Assembly: GCF_000187245.1 (NCBI RefSeq)
Contig: NC_027861.1
Coordinates: 1,302,001 to 1,366,000, forward strand
Length of the DNA: 64,000 nt
Source of the DNA: Ogataea parapolymorpha DL-1
Lineage: Eukaryota; Ascomycota; Pichiomycetes; Pichiales; Pichiaceae
Reading direction: 5' to 3'
Shown here: piece by piece, positions 37,010 to 47,098 of the stretch
How the letters are laid out: each line of letters starts with the position of its first letter
Position numbering within the stretch: position 1 is the first letter of the stretch
Notes under the pieces: generated by a model
What the model was told of the DNA's origin: nothing
Database searches by the model: none
Seen by the model: only the letters and a program-made list of their open reading frames with translations
Program-made: the position numbers and the translations under genes

Positions 37010-38173
37010 ATGGGATACCTTACTACTGTGTTTAGTATCTTTCTGTCCATTATAGCTGCTGTCTTGACAGTTGATTGTTTTAGCCCTCAGCTTGAGCAAT
37101 ATGTGGAATCGTATCAGAAAACCTGGTTGCGTACGTCTCTGAGATATCTGTATAATAACTGCCAGCGTGTGACCGGTGCGCTGCTATGGTATGTCAGAGC
37201 TTTCCTAGGAATGGATATCCGGGGTAGGTATGGTGGAACTGTGGATTATCTTTTGATATATCCAATAAAAGCCGTATCAAGTGGATTAAAAGTGGACGAG
37301 TGGGAAGTGGATCATTATGGGCTCAAACACGACAGACAATATGTTATATGTAACTACGACACTAAAAAGGAGTGCTATATGCCAATATTGCTCAAAGAGG
37401 TCCCTAAGCTTTCGTCGGTCCATGTTTCGCTTGACAACGGCAAGTTCAAGTTCGAATACGATAGCACGGCTACAAACAGTAAGGCTGTGTTTTATCTCCC
37501 AATGAATGTGACAGATGACTATGTGGAACAGCACAGTTCCTTTGGCACCGAACTTAAGCCAATCAGTTTGTGGCTGGCCACTTTACAGGGCTATGTCTTG
37601 GATAAAGCTCTGGATCCCGAATTTATTACCAGTATGGGATTACCCAATGAGGCAGTACTGGTTTATTCTCCCAACGGCAAAGCCTGCAAGGTGGGAGCAC
37701 CAAAGAACGTTGACAGAAATACACTGTTTCATGATTATTATCCCATGCTAATGACTTCTCAAGAGAGTTACGAAGAGGTGAAACGAAATGCCGGGGAGAA
37801 TGGAAAGTACGTGCGAATGGAAGCGTTCCGTCCCAACTTGATTATTCGAGATGTCGATAAGCCTTTCGCGGAGGATTTCTACCACAAGTTTGATATCGTG
37901 GGCACCAATTCGCGCATTGGTTTCACTGGCGCATTAAAGTGCATCAGATGTACCATTCCGAACATTGATATTTCTAATGGAACCATGGACAAAAAAGGCA
38001 CCATTAGCAAGACGATGTCTAAATATAGACGTGTGGACGAGGCAAATCCTTATAAGAGCTGTTTTGGAATGTATGTTATCCAGCACGAAAAGAACTTCGT
38101 CATCAGAAAAGGAGACAAGTTGGACATTTTACAGAAAAAGGCAATGAAAATGGATGAAAACCCGTTTTATTAA
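37010..38173 (+). CDS. MOSC-domain protein, mARC-like molybdenum-cofactor protein
   Basis: The 387-residue protein starts with a hydrophobic anchor (about 2-25). It then has a MOSC N-terminal beta-barrel (Y-P-I-K-A-V-S-S-G-L-K-V near 90 and G-L-K-H-D-R-Q-Y-V) and a MOSC domain. The segment K-C-I-R-C-T-I-P-N-I-D-I-S-N-G aligns with the mARC block whose Cys coordinates molybdenum, and F-G-M-Y-V and I-x-K-G-D follow. mARC enzymes reduce N-hydroxylated compounds with cytochrome b5 and its reductase. S. cerevisiae lacks molybdenum cofactor and such a gene, so this protein fits a nitrate-assimilating yeast. The ATG at 37010 is chosen over an upstream TTG. Substrate is unknown. Confidence 0.85.
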   Translation: MGYLTTVFSIFLSIIAAVLTVDCFSPQLEQYVESYQKTWLRTSLRYLYNNCQRVTGALLWYVRAFLGMDIRGRYGGTVDYLLIYPIKAVSSGLKVDEWEVDHYGLKHDRQYVICNYDTKKECYMPILLKEVPKLSSVHVSLDNGKFKFEYDSTATNSKAVFYLPMNVTDDYVEQHSSFGTELKPISLWLATLQGYVLDKALDPEFITSMGLPNEAVLVYSPNGKACKVGAPKNVDRNTLFHDYYPMLMTSQESYEEVKRNAGENGKYVRMEAFRPNLIIRDVDKPFAEDFYHKFDIVGTNSRIGFTGALKCIRCTIPNIDISNGTMDKKGTISKTMSKYRRVDEANPYKSCFGMYVIQHEKNFVIRKGDKLDILQKKAMKMDENPFY

Positions 38174-38191
38174 ATATTTCCCGATGCACCT

Positions 38192-38815
38192 TTATAGTTT
38201 ACAGTCATCGCTTCCATAATTTATAGCCTTCCCGCCCGTATGTAATACTCTATCCAGTGCCTGTCGATCCATGTCCTTTATAATGACGTGGATATGGGGA
38301 ACAGACTTCACGCTTTGTAATTTCGCCCAATTTTTGAACCATGCAATGTGATCTCTAGGTATGTTCAGCCAGTTGCAAAATGTCTCGTTGATGTACTTCT
38401 CTATCAAGTTTTTATCCTTGGGTGATATGTCCCCGATTGCAGAGTTGGGATCCGGTGGCAGAGGAAATTTCACCCATACACAAAGGTGCTCAATGCCAGA
38501 TTCTAAATGATAAGGATACGAATTTTGAATTATGGTCATATCCTTGGCATTGGCAAATGGGCGTTTGTCCACCGGTTTCACAACAGTCTCCAGCAGCTCG
38601 TGTGAAGGAGTGTCCAGAGGTGTATCTTCTGGGACCCAATGCAATTCGTGCGAAAGAATATATGTCACCATATCTATTCCTTTATCTCTAAAATACTGTT
38701 TGTGGGCATTGTACTTATCCATCACCTCTGGCGATCTTGATAGTTTATCAAGCTCTCCATTGTTGACGAGCTTGCTCACAAGCTCGAATGACATCGGCTC
38801 ATCTGAGACAGACAT
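38192..38815 (-). CDS. DUF3605-family protein (GlcNAc-induced protein type)
   Basis: The 207-residue protein resembles the fungal DUF3605 family, named from N-acetylglucosamine-induced proteins. The marks are S-Y-P-Y-H-L-E-S-G-I-E-H-L-C-V-W (about 107-122) and the distal A-W-F-K-N-W-A-K-L-Q-S-V-K-S-V-P-H-I-H-V. The latter compares with the usual WFKNPPxLxSVPxIxHxHV. Biochemical role is not established. No signal peptide or membrane span is seen. It converges on the MOSC gene with 18 bp between stops and diverges from the HSP42-like gene (142 bp). Confidence 0.7.
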   Translation of the reverse strand: MSVSDEPMSFELVSKLVNNGELDKLSRSPEVMDKYNAHKQYFRDKGIDMVTYILSHELHWVPEDTPLDTPSHELLETVVKPVDKRPFANAKDMTIIQNSYPYHLESGIEHLCVWVKFPLPPDPNSAIGDISPKDKNLIEKYINETFCNWLNIPRDHIAWFKNWAKLQSVKSVPHIHVIIKDMDRQALDRVLHTGGKAINYGSDDCKL

Positions 38816-38878
38816 GTTAGCCGATCTATGGGAACAAAATCAATTTAGTGTATAAAATAAATTAATTTATCTAGCACT

Positions 38879-38886
38879 TTCTGGAA
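38879..38886. promoter_or_regulatory. Minimal heat-shock element upstream of HSP42-like gene
   Basis: TTCTGGAA matches an inverted pair of Hsf1 units (TTCnnGAA), 72 bp before the ATG. A third unit is not evident, so this is a weak element; the position suits the small heat-shock gene. Confidence 0.45.
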
Positions 38887-38957
38887 AAGATGGGGGTATT
38901 TTAGGGAATATAATATAAGGTAGAAAATTATCTCCTTATTATTGCTATCAACAATTT

Positions 38958-39908
38958 ATGAGCATGGACCAGATCATTCAACAATATTTACGGGATATTA
39001 TCAACGAGCAGGGCTACAGGCCACAGCCTACTAGGTCAGCATATTACATTCAACCTCAATATCCATTTGGATCTGGGTTCAGAAGAGGATATCCGCAGGT
39101 GCCGGTGTATTACCCATACGAGGAATATGAAGAGGACCAGGATGCGGCTGAAGATGAAAGTTCCAATGACGATGAGAGCGTTCAATATAGACTAGAAGAT
39201 CTAATTGGCCCATATTTCACAAGAAAACTTGCCAGACCTAGTAGGAGAGATATCCCATCTGTCGTCAAACAGAATTCGCAAACGGCTAGGGAGAAAGTCA
39301 CCAAAGACGCAGCCGCTGCTCCAACAGGCAAAATAACCACACCATCAGCAGCAGAACAACAGCAGCAGGTTTCACAAGCTTCTCCAAAGGAACCAAAACT
39401 AAAAAGAAGGAATTCGACTGCGCTCAATATGCACGCTAAACATAACGAACCAAAGATCGATCCCCTTCAAATCTCTGCACCGCAGTTGAAGACGAATCTA
39501 CCATTTTCCCCGGCTGTCAATGTTTACGACTTCCCTGATAACTACATCATTGCGTTGGCTTTACCAGGTGTGTCCAAAGAGTTTGTCGATATTGAATTCC
39601 ACCCTACGTCTTCAGAGTTGGTGATAAAAGGTGAGGTGAAAAATAAGTACTTGTCTGACGACTCCACGGTGGATAATTCCAAGATACTACGCGTTTCTGA
39701 GCAGCGCTTTGGCTCATTTGAACGAGTGATTAAGCTACCTTCAGTTCCTGACGTGAAAGAAGAAGCCATCAGTGCTAAATTTCATTTAGGTATGCTGGAG
39801 ATCAAAGTTCCAAAATTGAAGGATTCTGAAAAGTTTAGGAAACCAAGAAAGATCACCCTTGAGGAAATTCCAGATGAGGAGCTGGAAAGAGAAAGTCAAG
39901 CCTCTTAA
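38958..39908 (+). CDS. HSP42: Small heat-shock protein, Hsp42-like
   Basis: The 316-residue protein has an alpha-crystallin domain at about 185-300, reading F-S-P-A-V-N-V-Y-D-F-P-D-N-Y, L-P-G-V-S-K-E-F-V-D-I and E-Q-R-F-G-S-F-E-R. It continues with I-K-L-P and ends in L-G-M-L-E-I-K-V-P-K. The N-terminal 180 residues are Tyr/Pro-rich and then acidic and Gln/Lys-rich, as in Hsp42, the yeast aggregase that gathers misfolded proteins. The length also favours Hsp42 over Hsp26. The promoter contains a heat-shock-type TTCTGGAA at 38879-38886. The gene converges on SEC28 (37 bp). Confidence 0.87.
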   Translation: MSMDQIIQQYLRDIINEQGYRPQPTRSAYYIQPQYPFGSGFRRGYPQVPVYYPYEEYEEDQDAAEDESSNDDESVQYRLEDLIGPYFTRKLARPSRRDIPSVVKQNSQTAREKVTKDAAAAPTGKITTPSAAEQQQQVSQASPKEPKLKRRNSTALNMHAKHNEPKIDPLQISAPQLKTNLPFSPAVNVYDFPDNYIIALALPGVSKEFVDIEFHPTSSELVIKGEVKNKYLSDDSTVDNSKILRVSEQRFGSFERVIKLPSVPDVKEEAISAKFHLGMLEIKVPKLKDSEKFRKPRKITLEEIPDEELERESQAS

Positions 39909-39945
39909 ATAGATAATGATCAACGCATTTTGAATTACATTTATA

Positions 39946-40851
39946 TTAAACAGCATATTTTTCGACAATTGAGTCAAACACCTGGTTTTTCTCTTTCAAG
40001 TCCTCAAGATAACCGCAAGTAGGGCTTGTCTTCTTTAACTCGGCAAGCAATTCCGTGTACTCGTTACCTTGAAGAATCTCGAATGCAATTCTATTGATCA
40101 ACAGATCTGTGTTCCATTCCTTGACCCCTTCGTCCCCCAGCTCAGCAATCTTGTTCAAAACATCCTGTGCCTCTGGAAAATGTAAAAGTTTCATGTTGGA
40201 GATGAACAAGCAAAGCAGATTTTTGGTGCTGGCGGTGTTCTCGTTGGAGGAAAACTCATCGTAAAAATAGTAAGCAGACTTCAACGACTCGTCGAAGTTG
40301 ATCAGGTCGTACCACGACTGCGAAAGCGTGAACACAACGTTGTCCTGGGAAATTTGGCTGAAGTTGGACAAGATCTTTGCTGCTTCTTTGTTCTTGTTCA
40401 GCAACAGATGAACATAAACAAGCAATGATATATTCTCAAACCCTTGCGAAGAGGACAACAAGGAAATTGCGGAATCGAAATCTTCCAAGGTCACGTAATA
40501 AAGTCCGCCAAGCAGGTTAATCGTTTCGTTGTCGCTATGGGAAGAGACGAGGCTTTCCAAGTCTTCTGATTTAGTCTTTCCATTTTTCAAAAATTCAATG
40601 TAAGCTTGCAAGGCTTCAAACTCGGATGCTAGTGGTTCGTCGACTGAAACCTTAGCTATTTCGGATGTTGCATTGTCATATTTGCCTAATGCCAACAGCG
40701 ATCTAATTTGAAGCTGGTATGCTCTATATTTATTCTCCTCATTGGAGAAAATCAGGTCCTCCAGGTTGGCATTTGCCAGATCATTGTACCTGGCAGCATA
40801 GAATTGCTGTCTAAGCTGATACAGTTCGCCGCTGTCGCTGAAAGGATCCAT
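39946..40851 (-). CDS. SEC28: Coatomer epsilon subunit
   Basis: The 301-residue protein is epsilon-COP, the TPR-fold stabiliser of alpha-COP in COPI vesicles. Evidence is the typical start M-D-P-F-S-D-S-G-E-L-Y-Q-L-R-Q-Q-F-Y, tandem helical repeats throughout, and L-N-K-I-A-E-L-G-D near 230. The size also fits (yeast 296). The leader contains an upstream ATG with a 15-codon frame ending about 40 bp before the start. A splice-donor-like CAGGTAAGT is also present, but no matching branch site was seen. Confidence 0.9.
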   Translation of the reverse strand: MDPFSDSGELYQLRQQFYAARYNDLANANLEDLIFSNEENKYRAYQLQIRSLLALGKYDNATSEIAKVSVDEPLASEFEALQAYIEFLKNGKTKSEDLESLVSSHSDNETINLLGGLYYVTLEDFDSAISLLSSSQGFENISLLVYVHLLLNKNKEAAKILSNFSQISQDNVVFTLSQSWYDLINFDESLKSAYYFYDEFSSNENTASTKNLLCLFISNMKLLHFPEAQDVLNKIAELGDEGVKEWNTDLLINRIAFEILQGNEYTELLAELKKTSPTCGYLEDLKEKNQVFDSIVEKYAV

Positions 40852-41030
40852 TATATATTAAATTATATTGTTGTGTTTTTCGAATTTACTTACCTGGCAT
40901 TTGGTGCAAGGAGTGGAATTACAAAATCCAAAACCATAAATAACGTTCAACCCGAAGATATCATTAAAAGTATAAACCCAATCGATATGTTACACATAAA
41001 CCTCGCACATTATAACCCAGACAAAAATAC

Positions 41031-42160
<1,130 letters not shown>

Positions 42161-42779
42161 TGTGTTTTATAGGGATAATTTAATGAAATATCTGGTGTAA
42201 GGATTATATGGTGAAACAGAACTCGTGTACAAAGGTAGATGGGCAAACTGAATGCGGCAGACTACCGATCACATTTTGCGCCCCATTAGGCGGCACGAAG
42301 CTGACACATCACTATTTGAATTGCTAAGGGGGCTATTGCTTTCCCAGAAAAAAAAATTTTGCGCCTAGTCGGTTTTCTGCTAATACCGCATGCATGCGGT
42401 TTGCAGAGGAAAAGTTTTCTAAGTTATAAAAGGAAAAGAGTCAGCCAGTAAAAAAATTTTGTGGGCAAAAGGTTTACTTGTTTTCATTAAAGCAAACCCA
42501 AACCTTTAAGTGATCATTTTACCAGTTGGAGACCGCAAGGGAGTCTAATTTTGAACATCAGTTCGCCGCTCCTTTTGTTTTACCAGCGTCAACAACGAAC
42601 AGATCACAAAAAATAAGGATTTCTCAAACAAGAAAACCTCAAATTCAGAATAAATACTTGAGATATTAAGTTACTCTCAAGTTAAATTTATCCTTGACTC
42701 TTTTGAGTCTTACTTGTTTGAACTATCCGCTTGTCAGGACGACCTTTTAATTAAGTCATCGTCTTGTCCCTTTTCAATT
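42161..42779. promoter_or_regulatory. 619-bp region between H4 and the CLG1-like gene
   Basis: No gene was found. It holds the H4 3' end and a long promoter or leader for the cyclin gene. A 16-bp perfect palindrome ACCGCATGCATGCGGT lies at 42385-42400. The last 250 bp are AT-rich with CT/AA tracts and several in-frame stops, typical of a long 5' untranslated region. Confidence 0.55.
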
Positions 42780-44036
42780 ATGTTTGCATCGGGAAAAAAT
42801 TACCTTCAACAATCGTACACGGGAGTGTTACCTCAATATCACCAGCGCCATGCGTCATTTCAACCGCAAGGTCAACAATATTTAGTTAACACTTCTGTGC
42901 CGCAGCAACAGTATCGCCACCAACATTCTTTGTCCTATTCCGGAGGTTACAGCATGGCTGGTTATTATGCCCCGCCAACTGATTTCTTCCAACAACAACA
43001 ATATCAGATGCCTCCTCCAGTTCAAGATCAGTCTGCTTCAAACGCAACCGGTGGAGTCTCGTCTGTCTTGGACTACGAACTTGATCAAATGGTCAAATTT
43101 GTTTGTTGGCTCAGTTATGGTTTGATGAAAAGAACTGATAATCCTACTCCGTTGTTCCACAACAATGTCAAATCTGTTTTGTCTGCTACTAGATTGCCGA
43201 AGTCCACAATTGTTCTTGCTTTGCTTTATCTGTCGGAAAAGATGGAGGGCAGAGAAGACCCGATCACCATGGATTCCGAAGTGTTTGAAAACCTCACAAT
43301 TTCTTTGGTTCTGGCCAATAAATTCAATGATGACAATACTTTCCGGAACAAGTCATGGTCAGACGCTACTGGTCTTTCTTTGGAATGTATCAACAAACTA
43401 GAGAGAGATTGGCTCAGCTCTATCAAATGGAGATTGCATTACGAGGATGGATTTTCTTGTATCGAGGAGTGCTGGAAGACCTGGTGCAACAAGTTCCAGG
43501 TTACGCCAGTTCAAAGCCCTTACAGTGATCCATTTATGTCACCATCAGTAATGGACGCCCCATCCTCGTACCATGTCGGTACCCCTTACGAGTACAAATC
43601 TCCTTCAAGTTCTTTGTTCTCTTCAAATTCGCAGTTCTCTCCAATGAGTACGCCTTTGAACTCTTCTCCTTATTATAACGATTATCAACCACCTGTGCAA
43701 CAACAGCAAGTGTTTGAAAATCCTTATCAATTACAATACAACAACTCGTTGTTTAGCGCGCCCATTCCTGCGGCAGGTGACTATTTCTCATTGCAGCCGC
43801 AACCTACTTCTAGAGCCGCTTATAAACAGCCTGGAATGTCGATGGCTGCTACTCAACGCTATTATCCTTTGAGCTATCATCAGCAGCAGATGGTTCCTCC
43901 ACTAATGAGTACTGGTGTTTGCTATAGCGGTTCTACTGCTGCAAGTGGATTCTATCCGTCGCAACATATGCCTCCACGCCAACAACAAACTCAGCATCAG
44001 GAGATTTACAATTATTGTGCTGCAACAGCTTGCTAA
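42780..44036 (+). CDS. CLG1: Cyclin-like protein, Clg1-like Pho85 cyclin
   Basis: The 418-residue protein has an N-terminal Gln/Tyr/Pro-rich region and a central cyclin box. The box (about 90-200) has S-T-I-V-L-A-L-L-Y-L-S-E-K, V-F-E-N-L-T-I-S-L-V-L-A-N-K-F-N-D-D-N-T-F, N-K-S-W-S and W-L-S-S-I-K-W-R-L. A long Ser/Tyr/Gln/Pro-rich tail follows. The box matches the Pho80-type cyclin group and specifically Clg1, which binds Pho85. The ATG at 42780 is used; an upstream TTG is ignored. PHO85 itself is in this window. Function beyond Pho85 binding is poorly known. Confidence 0.85.
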   Translation: MFASGKNYLQQSYTGVLPQYHQRHASFQPQGQQYLVNTSVPQQQYRHQHSLSYSGGYSMAGYYAPPTDFFQQQQYQMPPPVQDQSASNATGGVSSVLDYELDQMVKFVCWLSYGLMKRTDNPTPLFHNNVKSVLSATRLPKSTIVLALLYLSEKMEGREDPITMDSEVFENLTISLVLANKFNDDNTFRNKSWSDATGLSLECINKLERDWLSSIKWRLHYEDGFSCIEECWKTWCNKFQVTPVQSPYSDPFMSPSVMDAPSSYHVGTPYEYKSPSSSLFSSNSQFSPMSTPLNSSPYYNDYQPPVQQQQVFENPYQLQYNNSLFSAPIPAAGDYFSLQPQPTSRAAYKQPGMSMAATQRYYPLSYHQQQMVPPLMSTGVCYSGSTAASGFYPSQHMPPRQQQTQHQEIYNYCAATAC

Positions 44037-44309
44037 AAAATGAGACCTTGTCTCACAAAATTCTTTTTGCTTTTCTTACCGTTTCTGAAAGCTCAGGAAC
44101 GGACAGAAGTGCTCTGTTCGAACCTGTATTGTCCAGTGTTCATTTTTCAAATAAGTTGAATAAAGATAAAAGCTTTACTGATATTTTTGGTGTAGAGGTG
44201 CGGGTATTATTTCTTGTATTGCTAGATCAGGCTTTGATTTTGTGTTGTTTAAATTCATTTCAGCCTCAATCTCACATATTTGACAGCCTTCACCACTTAC
44301 ATATTCAAC

Positions 44310-44941
44310 ATGTCATTGCAGATGATGATTGTATTTGGCCTATTGGTCACCGAAATGACGCTAATGACGATTCTAGTTATGCCTTTGCCCCACAAGGTTC
44401 AGGACGGTTTTGTCAACCTGGCTTATAAGTTACTACAAAATCCCAATGTCAAGGTAGGATTGGTATTTGGGGCCTCAGTGCTCGGCATGATGTTCATGGA
44501 TGCTCTTAGAACCGCCGTTCCAAAAATACCCAAAGAGTATCATCCCGGCATGCCAGCCTCCGGGAATGTTCCACCAGTGCCTACAATGATGGCTGGTGCT
44601 ACCTGGAGCGAGGTGCGGGTCCGCAAATTCTACTCTCAACGCAACATGTACTTGACCGGTGGTACTCTCTTCCTCGGCATCGCTATCTACTTTAACATCA
44701 TTCTTTTAAAGAGCATGGTCAAAAATAAGGAGAAGCTGATTCAGGCCACGGTTGTTAGCAAAGAAAAAAAAAGGGTGTTTCCACTGTGGAATACGAGGAA
44801 CTAAAGCAAGTTCTGAAGAAGAAAGAAATCGATGTGGAGAACCTGAAAAAACAGATCAAGGGGCTTCACGAGGCATACCAAAACAAGGCCGACGAGAGCG
44901 GAAACGCAAGTCCTGCGACTTCAGCGAAAAAGGAGGATTAG
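44310..44941 (+). CDS. BAP31/YET-family ER membrane protein with an apparent -1 frameshift
   Basis: The first frame (44310-44771) encodes M-S-L-Q-M-M-I-V-F-G and about three membrane spans of a BAP31-like protein. It then runs into an A9 tract (44764-44772) and would end in unrelated residues. Shifting back one base there opens a frame to the TAG at 44939-44941. That frame encodes a coiled coil (V-E-Y-E-E-L-K-Q-V-L-K-K-K-E-I-D-V-E-N-L-K-K-Q) and the end A-K-K-E-D, a KKXX ER-retrieval signal. The combined length is about 210 residues, like S. cerevisiae Yet1/Yet3 (203-206). Neighbours CCS1, IMP2 and MIH1 match the neighbourhood of YET2 (YMR040W). Cause of the shift: sequencing error, mutation or slippage. 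Confidence 0.85.
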
Positions 44942-45211
44942 ATCGATCTGTCTCAGCAGCTCTAGTCAGAAACGAAATATATGTATTATCTCCATTGTTT
45001 GTTTTAACGAGGTCAGAGAGATTCCCATTTCAAAAATATTCATCATGTAGAGCGTTGCTTTGGACAGTCGATCTGTATCCTTATAGATGAAGCGTCCAAA
45101 TGTAGAGAGTAGTATAAAATACGAGTGAAAATTTATCAGGTATAATTTTTCTTTATATAGAGGGCTCCATAACCTAACGTTTTTCTGTCTAATAATCTCA
45201 GCTTCGCAATA

Positions 45212-45646
45212 ATGCAAGGATACGGCAAAAAATATGATCTTCCGCGCCCTTATTCAATGACACCGAAGCGTCATGGTGTTGATATGCTCCCACGCAACTA
45301 CTTCACTACTCCACAAAGAAAGCTACTCGGCTACATAATATTTTTCATCCTGTTTTCTCTCGTGATCTTGCAGTGTATTCCGGAACAGGAACGGGACAAG
45401 GACTACGAATTGGATCTTGGTGAGGCTCCAGAAATGAAACTCGTGAAGGATAATGACGTCGTAAAGAAAGGCAGTGCCAAAAGACCACTGGATGACGACT
45501 ACAGCGCGGACTACGACGAGCTGCTGAACGAGCTCGAGGCGAAAAAAGCAAGCTCCAAAAACCCAAAGAACAGAGCCGCAAACGAGAAAGAGCTGATGGG
45601 CGAATTAACGGAGGATGACCTTATTGACGACAGCGTGCCAGTGTAA
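45212..45646 (+). CDS. Small single-span membrane protein, unknown
   Basis: The 144-residue product was not recognised. It has a short basic N-terminus (K-K-Y-D-L-P-R-P-Y-S-M-T-P-K-R-H) and one strong membrane span (about 38-54, L-L-G-Y-I-I-F-F-I-L-F-S-L-V-I-L). An acidic and Lys-rich C-terminal region with low complexity follows. The topology suggests a type II membrane protein of the ER or Golgi. It converges on CCS1 with 38 bp between stops. An intact frame, a clear ATG and membrane character support a real gene. Confidence 0.7.
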   Translation: MQGYGKKYDLPRPYSMTPKRHGVDMLPRNYFTTPQRKLLGYIIFFILFSLVILQCIPEQERDKDYELDLGEAPEMKLVKDNDVVKKGSAKRPLDDDYSADYDELLNELEAKKASSKNPKNRAANEKELMGELTEDDLIDDSVPV

Positions 45647-45684
45647 TATACGTTTCTATACTAAATAAACCATTCATTTCTACG

Positions 45685-46435
45685 TTAATTCGAAATTCCG
45701 CGACCCACAGCGTCAACGCGTTCCTGCCAAATCGTCTTGCCGGTGCAGGAGCACACATATTTGTCATTTTCCCAGGCGCCTGCGCTGCGTGCAATGACTC
45801 CGCACAGGCTCTCCCAAAAGACGTTCTTCGGCTCGTGCGAAACAACAAGCGAGCGGCCAATCAGTCCCGAGATTCCCAAAGGCACCTTGACAAATTCCTG
45901 ACATTTGTAAAGCTCGCCGTCCTTGGTCTTTGCCTCGATAGGCGGGAAGTCGTATATCGACTTGCCCGTTGTCAGGGCTCCCTTGAAGATGTTACCGCTC
46001 TCGCGAATACTTGGATAATAAGTCCCTTTCTTTACGCCGCTAAGCGTAAGATCAACATACATTTCGTCTGGGCTGGTGGCCACCATACGGGCAAGGCCCT
46101 TGACAGGGGTCTGCTTATCGGCTTCATCAAACGACTCTAGAATGGCGACGGCGGCAGAGTTTGGCTTGCCAGTTCCGCGGATAATGGCGTCCTTTCCAGT
46201 CTTTTGGATTGCCTCAATGATTTTGGAAGGCGCAGCATGGCCCTTGACGGTGATTTTTTGTGCTTCCAGGTCCACGTCCAGCTTGGAGATGCCGTGCACG
46301 GGCTTCAGGGCCTCAGTCACGGACTTCACACAGGATTCGCAGTGCAAAGGGACGGCATAGACAGCCTGTCGTTAGCATTGGCACTTTGCTGGGGTGTTAA
46401 CGTACCTCAAATTCGTTTTCCACGGCAGTTGGCAT
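45685..46435 (-). CDS. CCS1: Copper chaperone for superoxide dismutase, two exons
   Basis: Exons 46406-46435 and 45685-46365 join into 236 residues. Exon 1 supplies MPTAVENEFE, and the junction gives E-A-V-Y-A-V-P-L-H-C-E-S-C, aligning with the Atx1-like domain start of S. cerevisiae Ccs1. Domain 1 has the copper site H-C-x-x-C (Cys19, Cys22). Domain 2 is SOD-like (G-L-A-R-M-V, L-V-V-S-H). Domain 3 has the C-x-C pair (Cys215, Cys217) that hands copper and the disulfide to Sod1. G-K-D-A-I-I-R-G-T-G-K-P-N-S-A-A-V-A is strongly conserved. IMP2 diverges 91 bp away. Confidence 0.95.
46366..46405 (-). other. 40-nt spliceosomal intron in CCS1
   Basis: Read on the minus strand it starts GTACGT, has branch site TGCTAAC and ends GACAG. 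Five nucleotides separate the branch-site C from the exon. The phase-0 junction restores the Ccs1 N-terminus; without it no ATG precedes H-C-E-S-C in frame. Confidence 0.93.
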
Positions 46436-46526
46436 ATTAGTAATGATCTTAAATAGGGATTTTTCCAGCGAAAAATAATATTTATTTTGTTCTTGTGGTG
46501 CCGGGAGTGTCACCAACGGTTCTACA

Positions 46527-47072
46527 ATGTCGGCATTCAAACAGCACATGCCCCTTGCGAAGTACTCGCTGCGGATGTGTCTGACTTTTCTGTCGTGGGT
46601 TCCCGTGGTCTACGTCGTGACAGAGCACGTCGCTTATATAGGAAAGATTGAGGGAATGTCAATGAAGCCCACCTTCAACCCGCCAGAGTCGCCCAATACT
46701 CGAAACCACGTGCTCTTGTGGAAGTGGGGGGTCACCAACATCAATAATTTGGAGGTTGACGACGTTGTTTTTCTACGGTCGCCAATAGACCCTGAAAAAA
46801 TATACACAAAGCGAATAAAGGCCAAGCAGGGAGATCTCGTGGTACCGCGGTACCCCGACACACGGTCGCGCGTGCTGGTGCCGGTAAACCATATTTGGGT
46901 CGAGGGTGACAACGTGCACTCGATTGACTCGAACACATACGGGCCTGTGAGCACGGGGCTTGTGATAGGCAAGGCGACGTATTTAATCTGGCCATTGGAC
47001 AGGTTTGGCCCCATTCCGCTGGGAGGAAGAGAGTGCCGGGAGGCCAAGCTCCGTCACAGCTACAAAGAATAA
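46527..47072 (+). CDS. IMP2: Mitochondrial inner membrane protease subunit 2
   Basis: The 181-residue serine protease of the signal-peptidase type removes intermembrane-space sorting signals from mitochondrial precursors. It has an N-terminal membrane span (about 15-33), the catalytic Ser45 in G-M-S-M-K-P-T, and the Lys95 of Y-T-K-R-I-K. The conserved H-I-W-V-E-G-D-N and S-I-D-S-N-T-Y-G-P blocks follow. Size equals S. cerevisiae Imp2 (177), and V-L-L-W-K-W-G-V-T-N separates it from Imp1. It converges on MIH1 (26 bp), as in S. cerevisiae (YMR035W/YMR036C). Confidence 0.96.
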   Translation: MSAFKQHMPLAKYSLRMCLTFLSWVPVVYVVTEHVAYIGKIEGMSMKPTFNPPESPNTRNHVLLWKWGVTNINNLEVDDVVFLRSPIDPEKIYTKRIKAKQGDLVVPRYPDTRSRVLVPVNHIWVEGDNVHSIDSNTYGPVSTGLVIGKATYLIWPLDRFGPIPLGGRECREAKLRHSYKE

Positions 47073-47098
47073 ATCGGATACATTTCGCTATGCAATGT

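Noticed and set aside
40839..40900. Splice donor CAGGTAAGT in the SEC28 leader that could join in frame to an AG inside codon 5
   Set aside because: No CTAAC/CTAAT branch motif lies between them, unlike the four supported introns, and the annotated SEC28 start matches the family.
44100..44125. GGTTCGAAC on the minus strand resembling a tRNA B box
   Set aside because: No A box or foldable cloverleaf was found around it.
44966..45217. 83-codon minus-strand frame between the BAP31-like gene and the small membrane protein
   Set aside because: AT-rich noise overlapping the promoter and first codons of the downstream gene.
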